Positions 1 through 11,064 of a stretch of DNA of 64,000 bases are shown one piece after another. The DNA lies in NCBI GenBank assembly GCA_019914995.1, contig CM034140.1, positions 3,038,001-3,102,000 on the forward strand, read 5' to 3'. This DNA is from Acanthochlamys bracteata. Taxonomy: Eukaryota > Streptophyta > Magnoliopsida > Pandanales > Velloziaceae. Each line of letters starts with the position of its first letter. Positions within the stretch are counted from its first letter, which is position 1. A program made the translations under genes and the position numbers. Under the pieces are notes generated by a model. It was not told the DNA's origin, searched no databases, and saw only the letters and a program-made list of their open reading frames with translations.

Positions 1-1036
1 AAGAGCTTAAATTTATTTACACAGCTTATATATATATCTAACATCAAACTCTGAGAAGCTTTTCTAAATCATGTGAAATTCATTCCTTCTTTACTTAAGG
101 TTTCTTCAAAATAGATATTAGATACGCAAGGTTCGTTATTCTTAACATATAACAATAGCTGGCAGCAGCCGCAGCACAGCTGCTTTGAGTTAAAACTTTC
201 ATTCATTGACTCCACATGCTACTATGGCTATTCTTCTAGCCTTGAAGAAGTTATTGAGCTTCAATAATACATCTGTCCGTAATCAATAACGTGATGGATC
301 TTAGTAGGTGTTAATTGAAAGCTCAAGTTATGGTTCTCTATTGCAGGTCTTCCCTTGCTATATCTTTTATCGACTGTAAAATCAATATTGATCTTTAACT
401 ACCTAACATAACTATACAGGACTAAGAGTACCGACAATGTTTCTTCTGTTATTAGATTATTTACATATGATCGCACCAGTACGGTATCATTAACTTTTAC
501 CTGATTACAAATAAAAATGCAACAATATTAGCAGATAGTTTTTTTTATAAAAGATTAGCTGCTGACTTTTCCTCTGCTATGAGAGCTTTTAAAATAATTT
601 GCTAGGCTTGCATGTTGGGTGTGTTCTTCCAGCAGAAAGTGAAAAAAATGAATTATTATAAAAATTAATACTATTGAATGTAAATTCAATTTTTGTATTT
701 AAAAAAATTAAAAGTGGACTTTTTATGTTTTCTGAGTAGTTGTAGATAAGATGGAAATGACTTTCGGTAAAAAATTGAGTCGTAAGTTAAAAAAGATACA
801 CACCTTCGGAAACTCGTAAAAAGTTGATTGGATATTAATTAACATTCTTAATACTCATTTATAGTACGGGGTACCTAGGAGTATCAAACTTCTAAGGAAA
901 AGGAAAGAGAGGAACGCTGAACAGGAATCAGTGAGTCAGGACTTGTGCTCATATATCTGAACCATTTCAGCAAACTGTTCTGCAATTTCTCGTGATTCAT
1001 TTAAGTTTTCTGTACATAATATGGTAAGTATTAGTC
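1..1036. other. Spacer with no recognisable gene
   Basis: No long open frame and no recognisable protein segment on either strand. The sequence is AT-rich with ordinary plant-spacer texture. It ends at the 8-bp direct repeat that flanks the neighbouring inserted element. Confidence 0.5.
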
Positions 1037-1044
1037 GTCAGAAC

Positions 1045-1776
1045 CCTAGTTGGCAGACCCGAAATGACCCGTCCGGGTCGATCCGAAAATCGTCGATCCG
1101 AACGATAAATCGGTCCGAATTTATAAAAAATTATTTTTTTTAAATTAATTAAAAAATTTTTAAAAATTAATTAAAAATTTTTAAATTGATGACATATTTA
1201 ATATAAAAATAATTATTAATAATTCTATTTTGAAAAATAATATGTAGTTTAAATTTTGTATTTGAATGTGATAATGTAAAAATATAATTACTTATATTTT
1301 ATTTATAAATATCAATTATTAGTGATTTTTAAATTTTTATATTATAAAATATTTAGAATCAAATATGTATACCTTAAAAAAATTTGTTATATCTCTTTTA
1401 TGATTTCTCTATTTTATGATTTTATTTTTTTCTAATCTCCTAATTTATTTAAATATTTATTATTATAAAATTTAGTTGTTATTATTATTATTGGTGGTGG
1501 CAATACTTCAATTTTCGCTGTGATTATTATTACTGTTGTTGTTGATAGTAATGCTATAATAAAAATATTTTAATTTTTTGTTATGATTACTATTGCTATT
1601 ATTATTGGTAGTATCATTGACAATAAATTTTTTACTGTAATTATTATTATTATTAATTAAAAATGCTTTAATATTATTGATCCGACGGTTCGACCGGTTG
1701 ATCCGACGGTTTGACTCAAGAACTGTGACCTGAACAATTTTTCGGTTCGATGTCCGGTCCGATTCTTACAACTATG
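1045..1776. mobile_element. hAT-like miniature inverted-repeat element
   Basis: The 732-bp segment is flanked by a perfect 8-bp direct repeat, GTCAGAAC, at 1037-1044 and 1777-1784. An 8-bp target duplication is characteristic of hAT-superfamily transposons. The ends form an imperfect terminal inverted repeat: the left end begins CCTAGTTGGCAGACCCG and the reverse complement of the right end begins CATAGTTGTAAGAATCG, about 12 of 17 matching. Both ends are rich in CCG/CGG words, while the middle is almost pure A/T. No transposase frame is visible, so it is a non-autonomous element. The superfamily call rests on the target-duplication length and is an inference. Confidence 0.6.
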
Positions 1777-2062
1777 GTCAGAACTCAGAAGAATTAAATT
1801 TTCTTTTAACTTCCATCCTTCCTTTATTTACATGATGATATGACGAAGCTCAACTTGAGCAAGTAATGCAGATTATGTTGAACTAGATTTCTAAAAAGCT
1901 GGAAGTTTTTTGTTCAAATTTTAATTTAACTCGCATAGATAACAATAGTTACAGTTAGTTGAGTAATCTATATGTACTCGGTTTGCACACAAGAGACAGC
2001 TGCCTTACTTGAACAACTCTGATCAAAGATCCTGGACTTTGTGGGATGACCTCACTGGTGTC

Positions 2063-2288
2063 TCATCCTCCATTTCGGAATTTGGGTAGCGTAAAATTCT
2101 TGCCGTGCGTTTGACTCGAGCTTCTGTCCTTGCAAACATGACAGATTAATATACTAGAATATCAAATTTTTTGTCCGCAGAGAAAGAAAACGATGAAATG
2201 GAATCAGACAAAGAACCAAATAGTTTAATGTAACCTCTTTAATTCCAGGTTCGTCGATCCTTTCTCCGATGCATCTCATCTTCTTGAT
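2063..2288 (-). other. Possible terminal exons of an unidentified minus-strand gene
   Basis: On the minus strand an 18-codon segment (2288-2235) lies between an acceptor-like CAG and a donor-like GT. It is followed, after a short intron, by a segment opening after AG at 2128 and ending in TGA at 2065-2063. The frame is open across the junction and the peptide is basic (it contains MRCIGERIDEP). I do not recognise a family and no upstream exon could be fixed, so this may be chance. It could also be an untranslated or unrelated part of the transcript downstream of the TERT-like remnant. Confidence 0.2.
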
Positions 2289-2960
2289 CTGTTTCCAAAT
2301 AAAGACATTAACAAACTATTGCAATCTTAATTTGAAACTAAAAGAAGACAAACTTGAAATGAACGTTGGCTAAAACCTAAAGCTTACACCTACTAGCTCT
2401 CTACACTTGAGTTGGTTATTAAGAAATCAAGCAAGCATTTGTTATTATCAGCTGCAATGATACAGTGTCAAACATAAACCAAATATGTGATAGCTCGTGT
2501 ATTACTGAGAACCCACAGAAATCCAGGATGCAATCTGTAGATCATGTGATGGCACTGATGCGGGAAATCAAGCATAAGTTCTGGGTAAATATATTGCTAT
2601 CATTATCATAAGGTAATGATTAAACTAAACTGAAGAAATATAGTAGGATTAGTCTCCCCGAATCATTATCCCAAGTGCTAGAAGCCATTGTATTGAGAGA
2701 CAACAGAAAATCACCAGATTGAACAACCAAGAAATTAATCAGGTCGATTATAACCTCTGCCAAAAACATGTACGAAACTTGCAATCAATAAACATCAAAA
2801 GTAAAAATTTCCTCATCAACTGAAGTTTGCATGGAAGAGTATATGGTTGTATGAGAAACAGAACTAAGATACTGAAAATCATCCTTTCATCAAACTTCAC
2901 CACCTGTTCAATATTAATTTTCCAGAAAAGAGATGAATCTGAATATCAACTACAAACCTT

Positions 2961-3110
2961 AGGTAAGAAGAAACACAATTTGTCCTTTTTTGAATCATTA
3001 ACTCAGATCTCAGTAAGGAGAGGAGCCCCTGTGCAGGTAAGAAGAAACACAAGTGGTCCTTTCTTGTACCATTAACTCAGACCTCAATAATGAGAGGAGC
3101 TCCCTGTCGC
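2961..3110. repeat. Diverged 74-bp tandem duplication at the TERT 3' coding end
   Basis: Two adjacent copies, 2961-3034 and 3035-3110, each begin AGGTAAGAAGAAACACAA and share the same internal order of words through GAGGAG and CCCTGT. On the minus strand both copies encode a variant of LLSLLRSELM, which resembles the extreme C-terminal segment of plant TERT. The copies differ at about one base in six, so the duplication is old. Confidence 0.75.
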
Positions 3111-5544
3111 AGGCAGTGTTTCTAAGCAAGAACCTGAATCGTATGCAAATGTTCCAAGCCAAAGGATTCTGTCAAAGCTAGGCCAGTGATCCAACCTCTG
3201 TGAGGGAGTTTTTATCCCGTCCTGTCCTTAAAAAGATTCTGTTCCAGTGAAGAGATATTAAATTATTAAAAATATAGTTTTGTATTGGTTAATAATATAA
3301 CTCAACATTGTTATATAAAATTTGAGCCCTCTCTTACAGTAACTAATTCATTGTAGATTGCAGGCCTGGGTTCTTATATAGTAATACAGTTTATTATTGA
3401 CCATTATGGAATTATTGTTTTAATAATTTAAAATCCCCTCTACGGAATAGAATCTCTATATGGAAAAGAAACAACCTCAGGGGAGGCTGGATCCACTTTT
3501 ACGGGATAGAACCCTTCTCATGGAGCTTGAATTTGGTGTCAAGCAAAACTCGTGTTGAGTGCAAACATTTTCTAGAGAAGGAAAGTCACCAAGATGCATT
3601 GACAATTTAAACAATGTAGCCAGCATAGTAAAGAAGTTTCTGTCTGGACATAATATGGCCATGATTAGACCTATCTAGATTTTGCCGAACAGATTTGAAG
3701 TTGCAATCTCTTTGTATGACAAAAACCAGAATAAACAATGCATCTAAATGTGATGCTGATGCCCATGAAATATTCACTAACACAGGGACTCAAGGACTAA
3801 TCTACCAATGAGCAGCATCAAATGCTGGATTGAAATTGTGCCTTTGGCTTTAAAAGGTGAGAGCTCAATAGTTTCAAATCTGAAAGAATGTTCTTTTACT
3901 GCTTAGCAATCAGAAGATTAAGGGAAATATTTGAATAATAACACAAATGACTGCCACAATATCTTGACAATCCAGTATGCAACTAAAGAATACTAATTGT
4001 CTTGATACAGTATATGACAAAAATTCCACCAACAGGGAGTTCATTCTGTGTGCAACTTTGCATTAGCTGTCACGTATTAAGGTTTTTCATTTGAACTTTA
4101 ATGGAATACTAGTGCAACCAAATAATTATATTTTCTGCTTACCATGTACTAAAAGTTGTAATGACAATTGAAGTATCTTCAGATTAAAAAGACTGAAACA
4201 TACCTGATTTATCTTTAAGAAAGGAATTCGAGCAATGATTGATGAAAATTCTCATGCTGTAGACATAAGAATGATACTTCAGTACGCACAGAAGAAAGGC
4301 TTGATATGCATTTACTCTAATAGTAGCAGAAGAGTTGATGTTGGATTGGAATCATAAAAAATGGGATGGCACTTCGGCCTCAAAACAAATGACGACAGGG
4401 CCTCCTATGTATATCCACAGTGAAGGTAGTGATTATATGAACACCCCAATCCCTATTCAAGTATCAAATTTCAGTTAGCGTCCTACAAGAATCTGTATAA
4501 TGTACGGACAAACCAGGTAGTAGTACAGCACACCATCTTCCTAAAGATATGTTAAAATTACACTAAAAACCACTAAGAAGACATTACCTAAACATGAATT
4601 GTAATGAATGCAGATTTAACAAAAAATTCTTCACATTGGATCTTCAAAAACAGGAATACACTGACACAAACTTCCATATTTTAGTAGTAGTGACTCGTGA
4701 GGAACAGAGGAACTACTGGAGAGAAATTACCTTAGCCCTCAGGTTCTCATATTTTAAAGCAAGAAGTAACCTTGTGTGGTCTGCTTGAACTCCAGAATGG
4801 AACAGTTGATAAGCAAGCCACTCCAGGTAAGAAACGATAGACCATCATCACCAGTGTAAACCCTGTTTTGGAAAATGTCCACTTCCATCAACATTAAAAT
4901 TGAGGCCATACTTCTAACCATTCATGAAGCCATTAGACTTTCTAAAATCCTCTTGCTATCCTGGTAAAGAAACTGCAAGCCTGGTCTTTCAAGGTAGATA
5001 TGAACAAAAAATCATCAATTAATCTAGGTAGCAGATACTTAGGTGAGCACGAATCTTTACTTATGCCCTCAAGTTGGATCATCTGATTCATGACTACATG
5101 GTGAAATGTCTCCTGTTCGGATTCTTCTGAAGCTGATATGGTTTCATTAATCCAATCATCTAATATTAATCCCCGTGTACAATCTCTTCAGTTCTTGAAA
5201 GGACCAGCCTTATTAACTCATCAGTTCGTTCGCTGCCATAATCCTCGCCAGTAGAAATGCAGCCTTTGGTTGATAAATCTCTTTTACAATTGTAGTAACC
5301 AATGAGCGCACTACTTAGATAAAGAAAAATAATAATAATTTCCAAATGCCTGTAGTATAATGAGCAGAGAAGGGAAGAAAGTAGCTACCCTGTGAATCCC
5401 AATCTTCTGCAAGTAGTAACTCTGTCCAATTTGCAGCATATACTGTTTGATGTGCTCACGCAATAAAGAACACAGCTTCTCCTTAGTCATCTTCTTATCT
5501 GTTCCCTGATATTCGACGGAAGCAGTCAACAGCATCCAACATAA
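3035..5544 (-). pseudogene. TERT: Telomerase reverse transcriptase (TERT) pseudogene, 3' half
   Basis: Minus-strand pieces run in TERT order. 5544-5389 encodes a motif B'-proximal segment ending YLQKIGI. About 5153-4978 encodes LIDDFLFIST, the catalytic motif C with its paired aspartates. About 4930-4790 encodes the segment around FLTWSGLLINC. 4390-4206 encodes RPKCHPIFYDSN and, in another frame, AYQAFLLCVLKYHSY. 3215-3035 encodes a C-terminal LLSLLRSELM. The reading frame is broken many times. A base appears lost after KIGI, so the expected proline-glutamine is out of frame. The motif B' region after it is largely missing. Stops follow motif C. A 5-bp tandem duplication (TCCAA twice, plus strand 4341-4350) shifts the frame inside the RPKCHP exon. 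The 5' half (TEN, TRBD and T-motif regions) was not found upstream. TERT extends telomeres using an RNA template; this copy cannot make an active enzyme. Family assignment is strong; exact exon limits are approximate. Confidence 0.8.
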
Positions 5545-5559
5545 CTGCAATTTTCGCAA

Positions 5560-6810
5560 GAAGTAGAAAATTAGGAAAAATGATAAAGCATAAGAATCAT
5601 CTGTTCAAATAGATAAATGAAGGTATTGGACTTTGGTCTACTGCAAGAAACTACAAAGGCGACACCGACACTGAGAAGAAGATTCCAGGTGGAGAAGAGG
5701 GCAGAGATAGAACCATCTCTCGTAGAGACCGCACATTGAGGATGCCGTAAACCTGCAGGAGAAATTTCCGGGGCTCTCCTCCGCTTCTGTTACACGTTCT
5801 ACTACATATAACCAGGCTTTCCTTTCTTCAGTATCATCAGCAACTCAAGGGCTTGCACTTAATACAGGAATTCCAAGTCGGCACCCAGCGCATTTGGCGT
5901 GACCCGGGCACCCTGGCTGGATGACCAGGGTACTGCTCAGGGACACTGGACGCCGTCGGCAAGCCTGTCAGATCTTGGCACTTCCTTTAGGGGATCACAA
6001 CACTTTTTCAGGGCGACAATGAATCAAGAAGCTATAAGCAACCTTGCGCCAGCTCCAGAGTACACCTGGGACTTAGCCTTGCATCTGCAAACGCCCAGGA
6101 ATCACCAGGCGCTACTCGGGCACAATCTACTCCCGATAGCGCCCTTCCTTAACCTGGCACCATCAACACCCCAACACCAAGCACTACTCCCAGCGTCTAA
6201 GGCGCTTGATTCTTGATCCGCACGCTCCTGTCTGGTTGCGAGCGCACGCGGGACTCGAATGCCTGCAGTCGCCTGTGGGATAATGGCGGAAAGCAGGACT
6301 CCACCCCCACCAACAGAAGGGGGATTGAGCATGGCTTAATTTCCTTGCGTTTCCAAGAATTCGTTAGGAGTTATTGTCGCGTTAGGAGCTGTGTCTCCTC
6401 TGGGTATTTAGAAATATGTAAACAGTTGTCGTGTTATAATCAAGCAGAATTAAGCAATTTCAATTTAGCTTTTCTTTCAACAGTTGCTATGTTTTTCTTC
6501 TTCCTGAAACTCCTCTGTTTCAGTTCTCAACAGCTTCGCTCGTCACCGCGCCATCGCTGGAGAAACGCCTGCAAACAACGGACCGAATCGAACTCGCTCG
6601 TTATAGAAACGGAGCAGCTGAATAGACAGTAGTACGGACTGCAGAAATATACCCCTTTTTGGTAATTACTGAAATACCATTGTTGTTCAATTTTCAAATA
6701 ATAGTAATTTATAAAAATTTTTCTTAAAAGCTTGGGCTGTGTGGATAGATAGATAGAAGCTAGTTATAAACTTCTATGGTTCCAAACATGCTGGGAATCG
6801 AACGCGCCAA
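5560..6810. other. Spacer with a GC-richer, possibly transposon-derived stretch
   Basis: About 5880-6330 is clearly richer in G+C than its surroundings and contains an open frame of about 105 codons on the plus strand (5899-6216), rich in Pro, Leu, His and Ala, with no domain I recognise. The flank from about 6390 to 6480 has the texture of an LTR tail, but no second copy or primer-binding site was found. Nothing here connects convincingly to the TERT remnant or to the MATE gene that starts at 6811. Confidence 0.3.
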
Positions 6811-9800
6811 ATGGCTTCTGTTGTTCTCAACTTGGCGGGAATCTCTTGCCTTCATCAATCTCTAGTCACCACTCTTCGATTTCCTTCACGATCATGCTGG
6901 TCGCCACCGAGCACCGTCACATTCCGGCCATCATCACGGCGGCGCTTCAATTCTTTCTGGTTTCGAACGAGGTTTTCTGCTTCTCCTCATCCGACAAATC
7001 CAAGCTCTGGTCCTCAAGAGTCGGATCTCAGTAGTAAAGATAAAGAGAAGATTACCAGCGTTCGTTTTCTCGACTCAGCTTCGCGCTTTTTGGAGCAAGT
7101 TAGGTATTGTTTTTTTCCGGAAGAACATAGTTGGTTTAGTTCCTGTTCGTTTGTAAGATGGTCTAATTGGAGATAACTGGATTATGATTACATTAGCTGA
7201 AATTGACATGATAAGTTGTGATTATTAGATAACAAAGAAGAATCAAGAAAACAAAAAGAATTTCAGATACCGAGGATTTTGATAATGTTTCGACTTTGAT
7301 TAGGACTGATGGGATCACTCTGGAGATACTAAGCATTGCGCTACCAGCTGTCCTTGCTCTTGCTGCTGACCCCCTTGCATCCCTTGTAGACACTGCCTTT
7401 GTTGGACATTTGGGTATGTACCTTTTCATCTCATAGATTTATTATCTTTGAAGTAGAATTTCTGACTAGTTCGATATCTTCAGGGTGATTATAGTTTCAA
7501 TGTTCATTTAATCTTTGTTGATGTTTCTGATAGAGTATCATGATTGCTTCAAGTATGTAATGTTATTTCCATATTCATATATAGGGTCAGTGGAGCTGGC
7601 AGCAGTGGGCGTATCTGTCTCCGTGTTCAATCTTGTGTCCAAGCTGTTCAATGTCCCATTGCTTAATATAACGACATCTTTTGTTGCTGAAGAACAGGCC
7701 TTAGAAAAGAAGAAAAAAAGTAAGTCAGAAAATGAAAACATTTACCGAAATTTTATCAACATGGTGTTATGTTTGGAAAATGATACTAGAGTCCTCTTTT
7801 GTGTTGATAGAGAAGGATCCAGTTCATCAAATAGGTAGCTCTCAAGGGCTTGTTCAGGGTGATGGTAACAAAGGCAGGAAGTTCCTTCCGGCAGTCTCAA
7901 CATCATTGACATTGGCAGCTTTTATTGGACTTTTTGAAGCTTTAGCGATTTCTCTGGGTTCAGGCCCTCTGATGAATTTCATGGGTATACCTGTTGTATG
8001 TGGACCATTACAATGCAATTTATACTTTCTGAGTGATGACTACTTTTTGGAGCGAGAATTTATACACTTTTTAATATATGTACACGAACAGTGATATGTT
8101 GCTTACATCAAGCTTATGTCTAATTTATATTGATAACAGTGACTTTTAGCTTATTGTTTATCTATCCAATCTCAAGCAATATCAAGTTTGTTGCCTGTAG
8201 GAAGATGCTCCCTGATTATAGTTCTAAAAAAGGTTAAATAATTTTAACTTGTAAATTTAGCTAGAATAATGTCCCTGAGGATTTGGAAAGATCTGTAACG
8301 AAACAAGGTGTAGAAGTCAGGAATGAAAGTCTATGTATATGCTGGTTATAATAGAAAAGAAAGGATCATTGGCCATCCTTTATGGAAATTTGTAGTTGCT
8401 GTACAGTTTTTTTAGTTCTTTTGCTTTTTACTTTATCAATGTAGAACTGAAATTACATTTGGTTCCTTGAACAAGCTCTAGACGTTTCAATAAATGACAG
8501 TAGCTATTTTTTTAAAGTTTGTAACCTCTATAACTTTGAATGCTTGTAATATTTACCAATAATAATCAATGCTGTTGACGATGCTTGTTTATGTCAGTCA
8601 ATATCATTTGGATCTATCTAAAATTGTGTTTGTTCATCCAAACAGGATTCCCCTATGCGAGCTCCTGCAGAGCAATTCCTTACTTTGAGAGCATATGGTG
8701 CTCCACCAATTGTCATAGCACTTGCAGCGCAAGGCACATTTCGTGGCTTAAAAAATACAAAAACACCATTATATGCTGTCAGTAAGTTGTATTCAAAGCT
8801 CTTTCTTGTCAGTTTCTTCTTCTACATATTTTGGCACAGTTTTTTTAAGAAACTAAATAGACATTTCGGTGACTACTACTGCTGCTGTAATATAGTCCAT
8901 TATAATTTTAATAAACACAATACTTGTTTCAGAATATCCTACCAATTTTTTACTTTATAGCATCATGAAGCTAGAGATCTTACTTCTTGTTCCTGTTCAA
9001 AATACTTCTTTCTAGTATTCCTTTACCAACATACTTTGCTTTCTATTTTCATGCTCAGGAATACCTCACTAACATTTGCTCTTTGAAAACTAACTGTGGT
9101 CAGCTTCTGGAAACTTGGTAAATGCAATTTTGGATCCAATTATGATTTTCATTGTTGGTCTTGGAGTACGTGGTGCAGCCATAGCTACTGTCATATCTGA
9201 GTACGATTTCAGCATCACCATTATCTTAGATATTAGAGACTTTTTACTTGACCTGTCCTTAATAAAGTATTCCAGATTTGCTGTTTCTTAGGTATGTTAT
9301 AGCCTTTTTTCTCCTCTGGATGCTGAATAAGGAAGTTATACTTGTTCTTCCGAAGGCTGTTACCATTGGAGTGCTTCGTTACCTGAAGTCGGGTAGGTCA
9401 CCTCTGTTTCTAATTTCTTGATCTTGATTATCATGTCAATGCTGTTCATGCCTCATGATAACCGCAATTTATACATCTGAGTCTTCATTCTTGAGATCTT
9501 ATAGGTTATGTTTGTTACATGCAGAGAGTAATTCTTAACTTTAAGAATGAATATTGTATTCAAAATGGGGGCTTCTAGAAACCGCTTTTTGTGAATTAGC
9601 ATAGTGGTCATAAAACTAAAGGACAAAAGCTGAAGTAGTTTGCTTCAAACAGTGACGAATCTTATATTTGTAGTTTTATACAGTATACATGAGATTTGTC
9701 CCATGCACATTATCATGGACCTTTAGGGTTATGTTTGTCTGGTGCACTATGCTATGATATTGACTGCTGTCATATGCAGGTGGACTCTTAATAGGCAGGA

Positions 9801-9973
9801 CTATGGCAGTTCTCCTAACCATGACATTGTCCACTTCAGTGGCTGCACGGCAAGGTCCTGTTCTTATGGCTGGTCATCAGATATGCTTGCAAGTCTGGTT
9901 GGCTGTATCCCTCCTGAATGATGCTTTAGCACTTGCTGGTCAGGTTAGTGTTTCCTATTCTTATATGCAAACT

Positions 9974-10013
<40 letters not shown>

Positions 10014-11064
10014 GTGCTATACAAATTACTCTTTAAATTTATATGGTGAAGACAATAAATCTTTTTTGCTGGATTTTCTCTTAACAATAGATTCTTTTTT
10101 GCCGTTACTGATGCTTTTGTGAATATATCACATTAAGGTACATGTAAATTATCTATGCAATGTTCTCTGAGCATGTCATGTAATATCTTTACATTTCTTT
10201 CCAGGCACTACTTGCAAGTGAGTACACTGAAGGGAACTATAAACAAGCTCGCCTTATTATATACAGAGTTCTACAGGTTTTTGCCATACTCTAGCTTAAC
10301 TGTGTCTAGGTTCTTATTAGGATACATGATCCATTGTTTGCTTTTGGGTGTTCTGCAATTTTATTTTCTCTTCACCCTGTCTGTCTGCAGATTGGAGCAG
10401 TAACTGGAATTGCATTAGCTCTCATCCTCTATTTTGGTTTCGGTGCCTTTTCGAAGTTTTTTGCCACAGACACAGCTGTTTTAGAAATTGCTCAATCTGG
10501 ACTCCTGGTATCTTTTTTTATACTTAACAGACTGTTATGATGCTAGATGATTTTCTCTTGACAAATCGGAATATATGCAGTTTGTCTCACTATCTCAACC
10601 AGTCAATGCCGTTGCTTTTGTGATTGATGGGCTCTATTATGGAGTCTCAGATTTTGCATTCGCAGCATACTCAATGGTATAAAGAGTAGCTTAATTGGAG
10701 TTTCTTGTTTAAGGTTAAATCTTAACTCTAGAATGGAAAGATTGTGAGAAAATGATCAAGCTCCTTTTTGCTCAGGCACTTGTTGGTATAATTTCGTCAA
10801 TGTTCCTGCTTGGTGCTGCACCTATATTTGGTCTCCCTGGAGTCTGGATAGGGTTGTTCCTTTTCATGAGCTTACGAGCAATTGCTGGTTTCTGGAGGTA
10901 ATAAAAGTTTACGACACCAGTTTTTATAGCATTCATATAATAGATGCTTCATATATTTGACAAGGCATAATAACCAATACAAAGAAGTCTTCAGGTTAGG
11001 TAGCAAAGGAGGACCTTGGAAGTTGGTTTGGCCTGAGGTGGAGGAGGGTTTTTCTCAAAGGTAA
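6811..11064 (+). CDS. DTX44: Plastid MATE transporter, DETOXIFICATION 44 type
   Basis: Thirteen exons with consistent phase: 6811-7103, 7304-7413, 7585-7719, 7811-7995, 8646-8781, 9104-9200, 9292-9392, 9780-9943, 10205-10276, 10391-10507, 10581-10676, 10776-10897 and 10995-11064, about 565 residues. The first 90 or so residues are rich in Ser, Arg and Thr and look like a chloroplast transit peptide. The rest is a 12-helix MATE domain. Recognisable blocks include ADPLASLVDTAFVGHLG near the first helix, RAYGAPPIVIALAAQGTFRG mid-protein, KSGGLLIGR at the start of the second half and DGLYYGVSDFAFAAYSM near the end. These match the DTX44 group rather than vacuolar or plasma-membrane MATEs. MATE proteins export organic cations or anions against H+ or Na+; the substrate of this group is not evident from sequence. 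The exon 2 acceptor (7303) is weak, so 10-20 residues after the transit peptide are uncertain. The eighth intron carries a (CT)n tract. Confidence 0.9.
9974..10009 (+). repeat. (CT)n microsatellite in a DTX44 intron
   Basis: An uninterrupted CT dinucleotide run of about 36 bases lies just after the donor site of the intron that begins at 9944. It is likely length-polymorphic. Confidence 0.95.

Noticed and set aside
3477..3662. Minus-strand 61-codon frame inside the TERT remnant interval
   Set aside because: It lies between recognised TERT pieces but could not be aligned with any TERT segment or known family.
5899..6216. Plus-strand 105-codon frame as a gene
   Set aside because: There is no domain, no promoter or splice context, and biased Pro/His/Leu composition fits chance in a GC-richer stretch.
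6580..6640. Possible TERT start (ATGGCGCGG on the minus strand near 6557)
   Set aside because: A stop follows after three codons and no N-terminal TERT sequence is found downstream of it.
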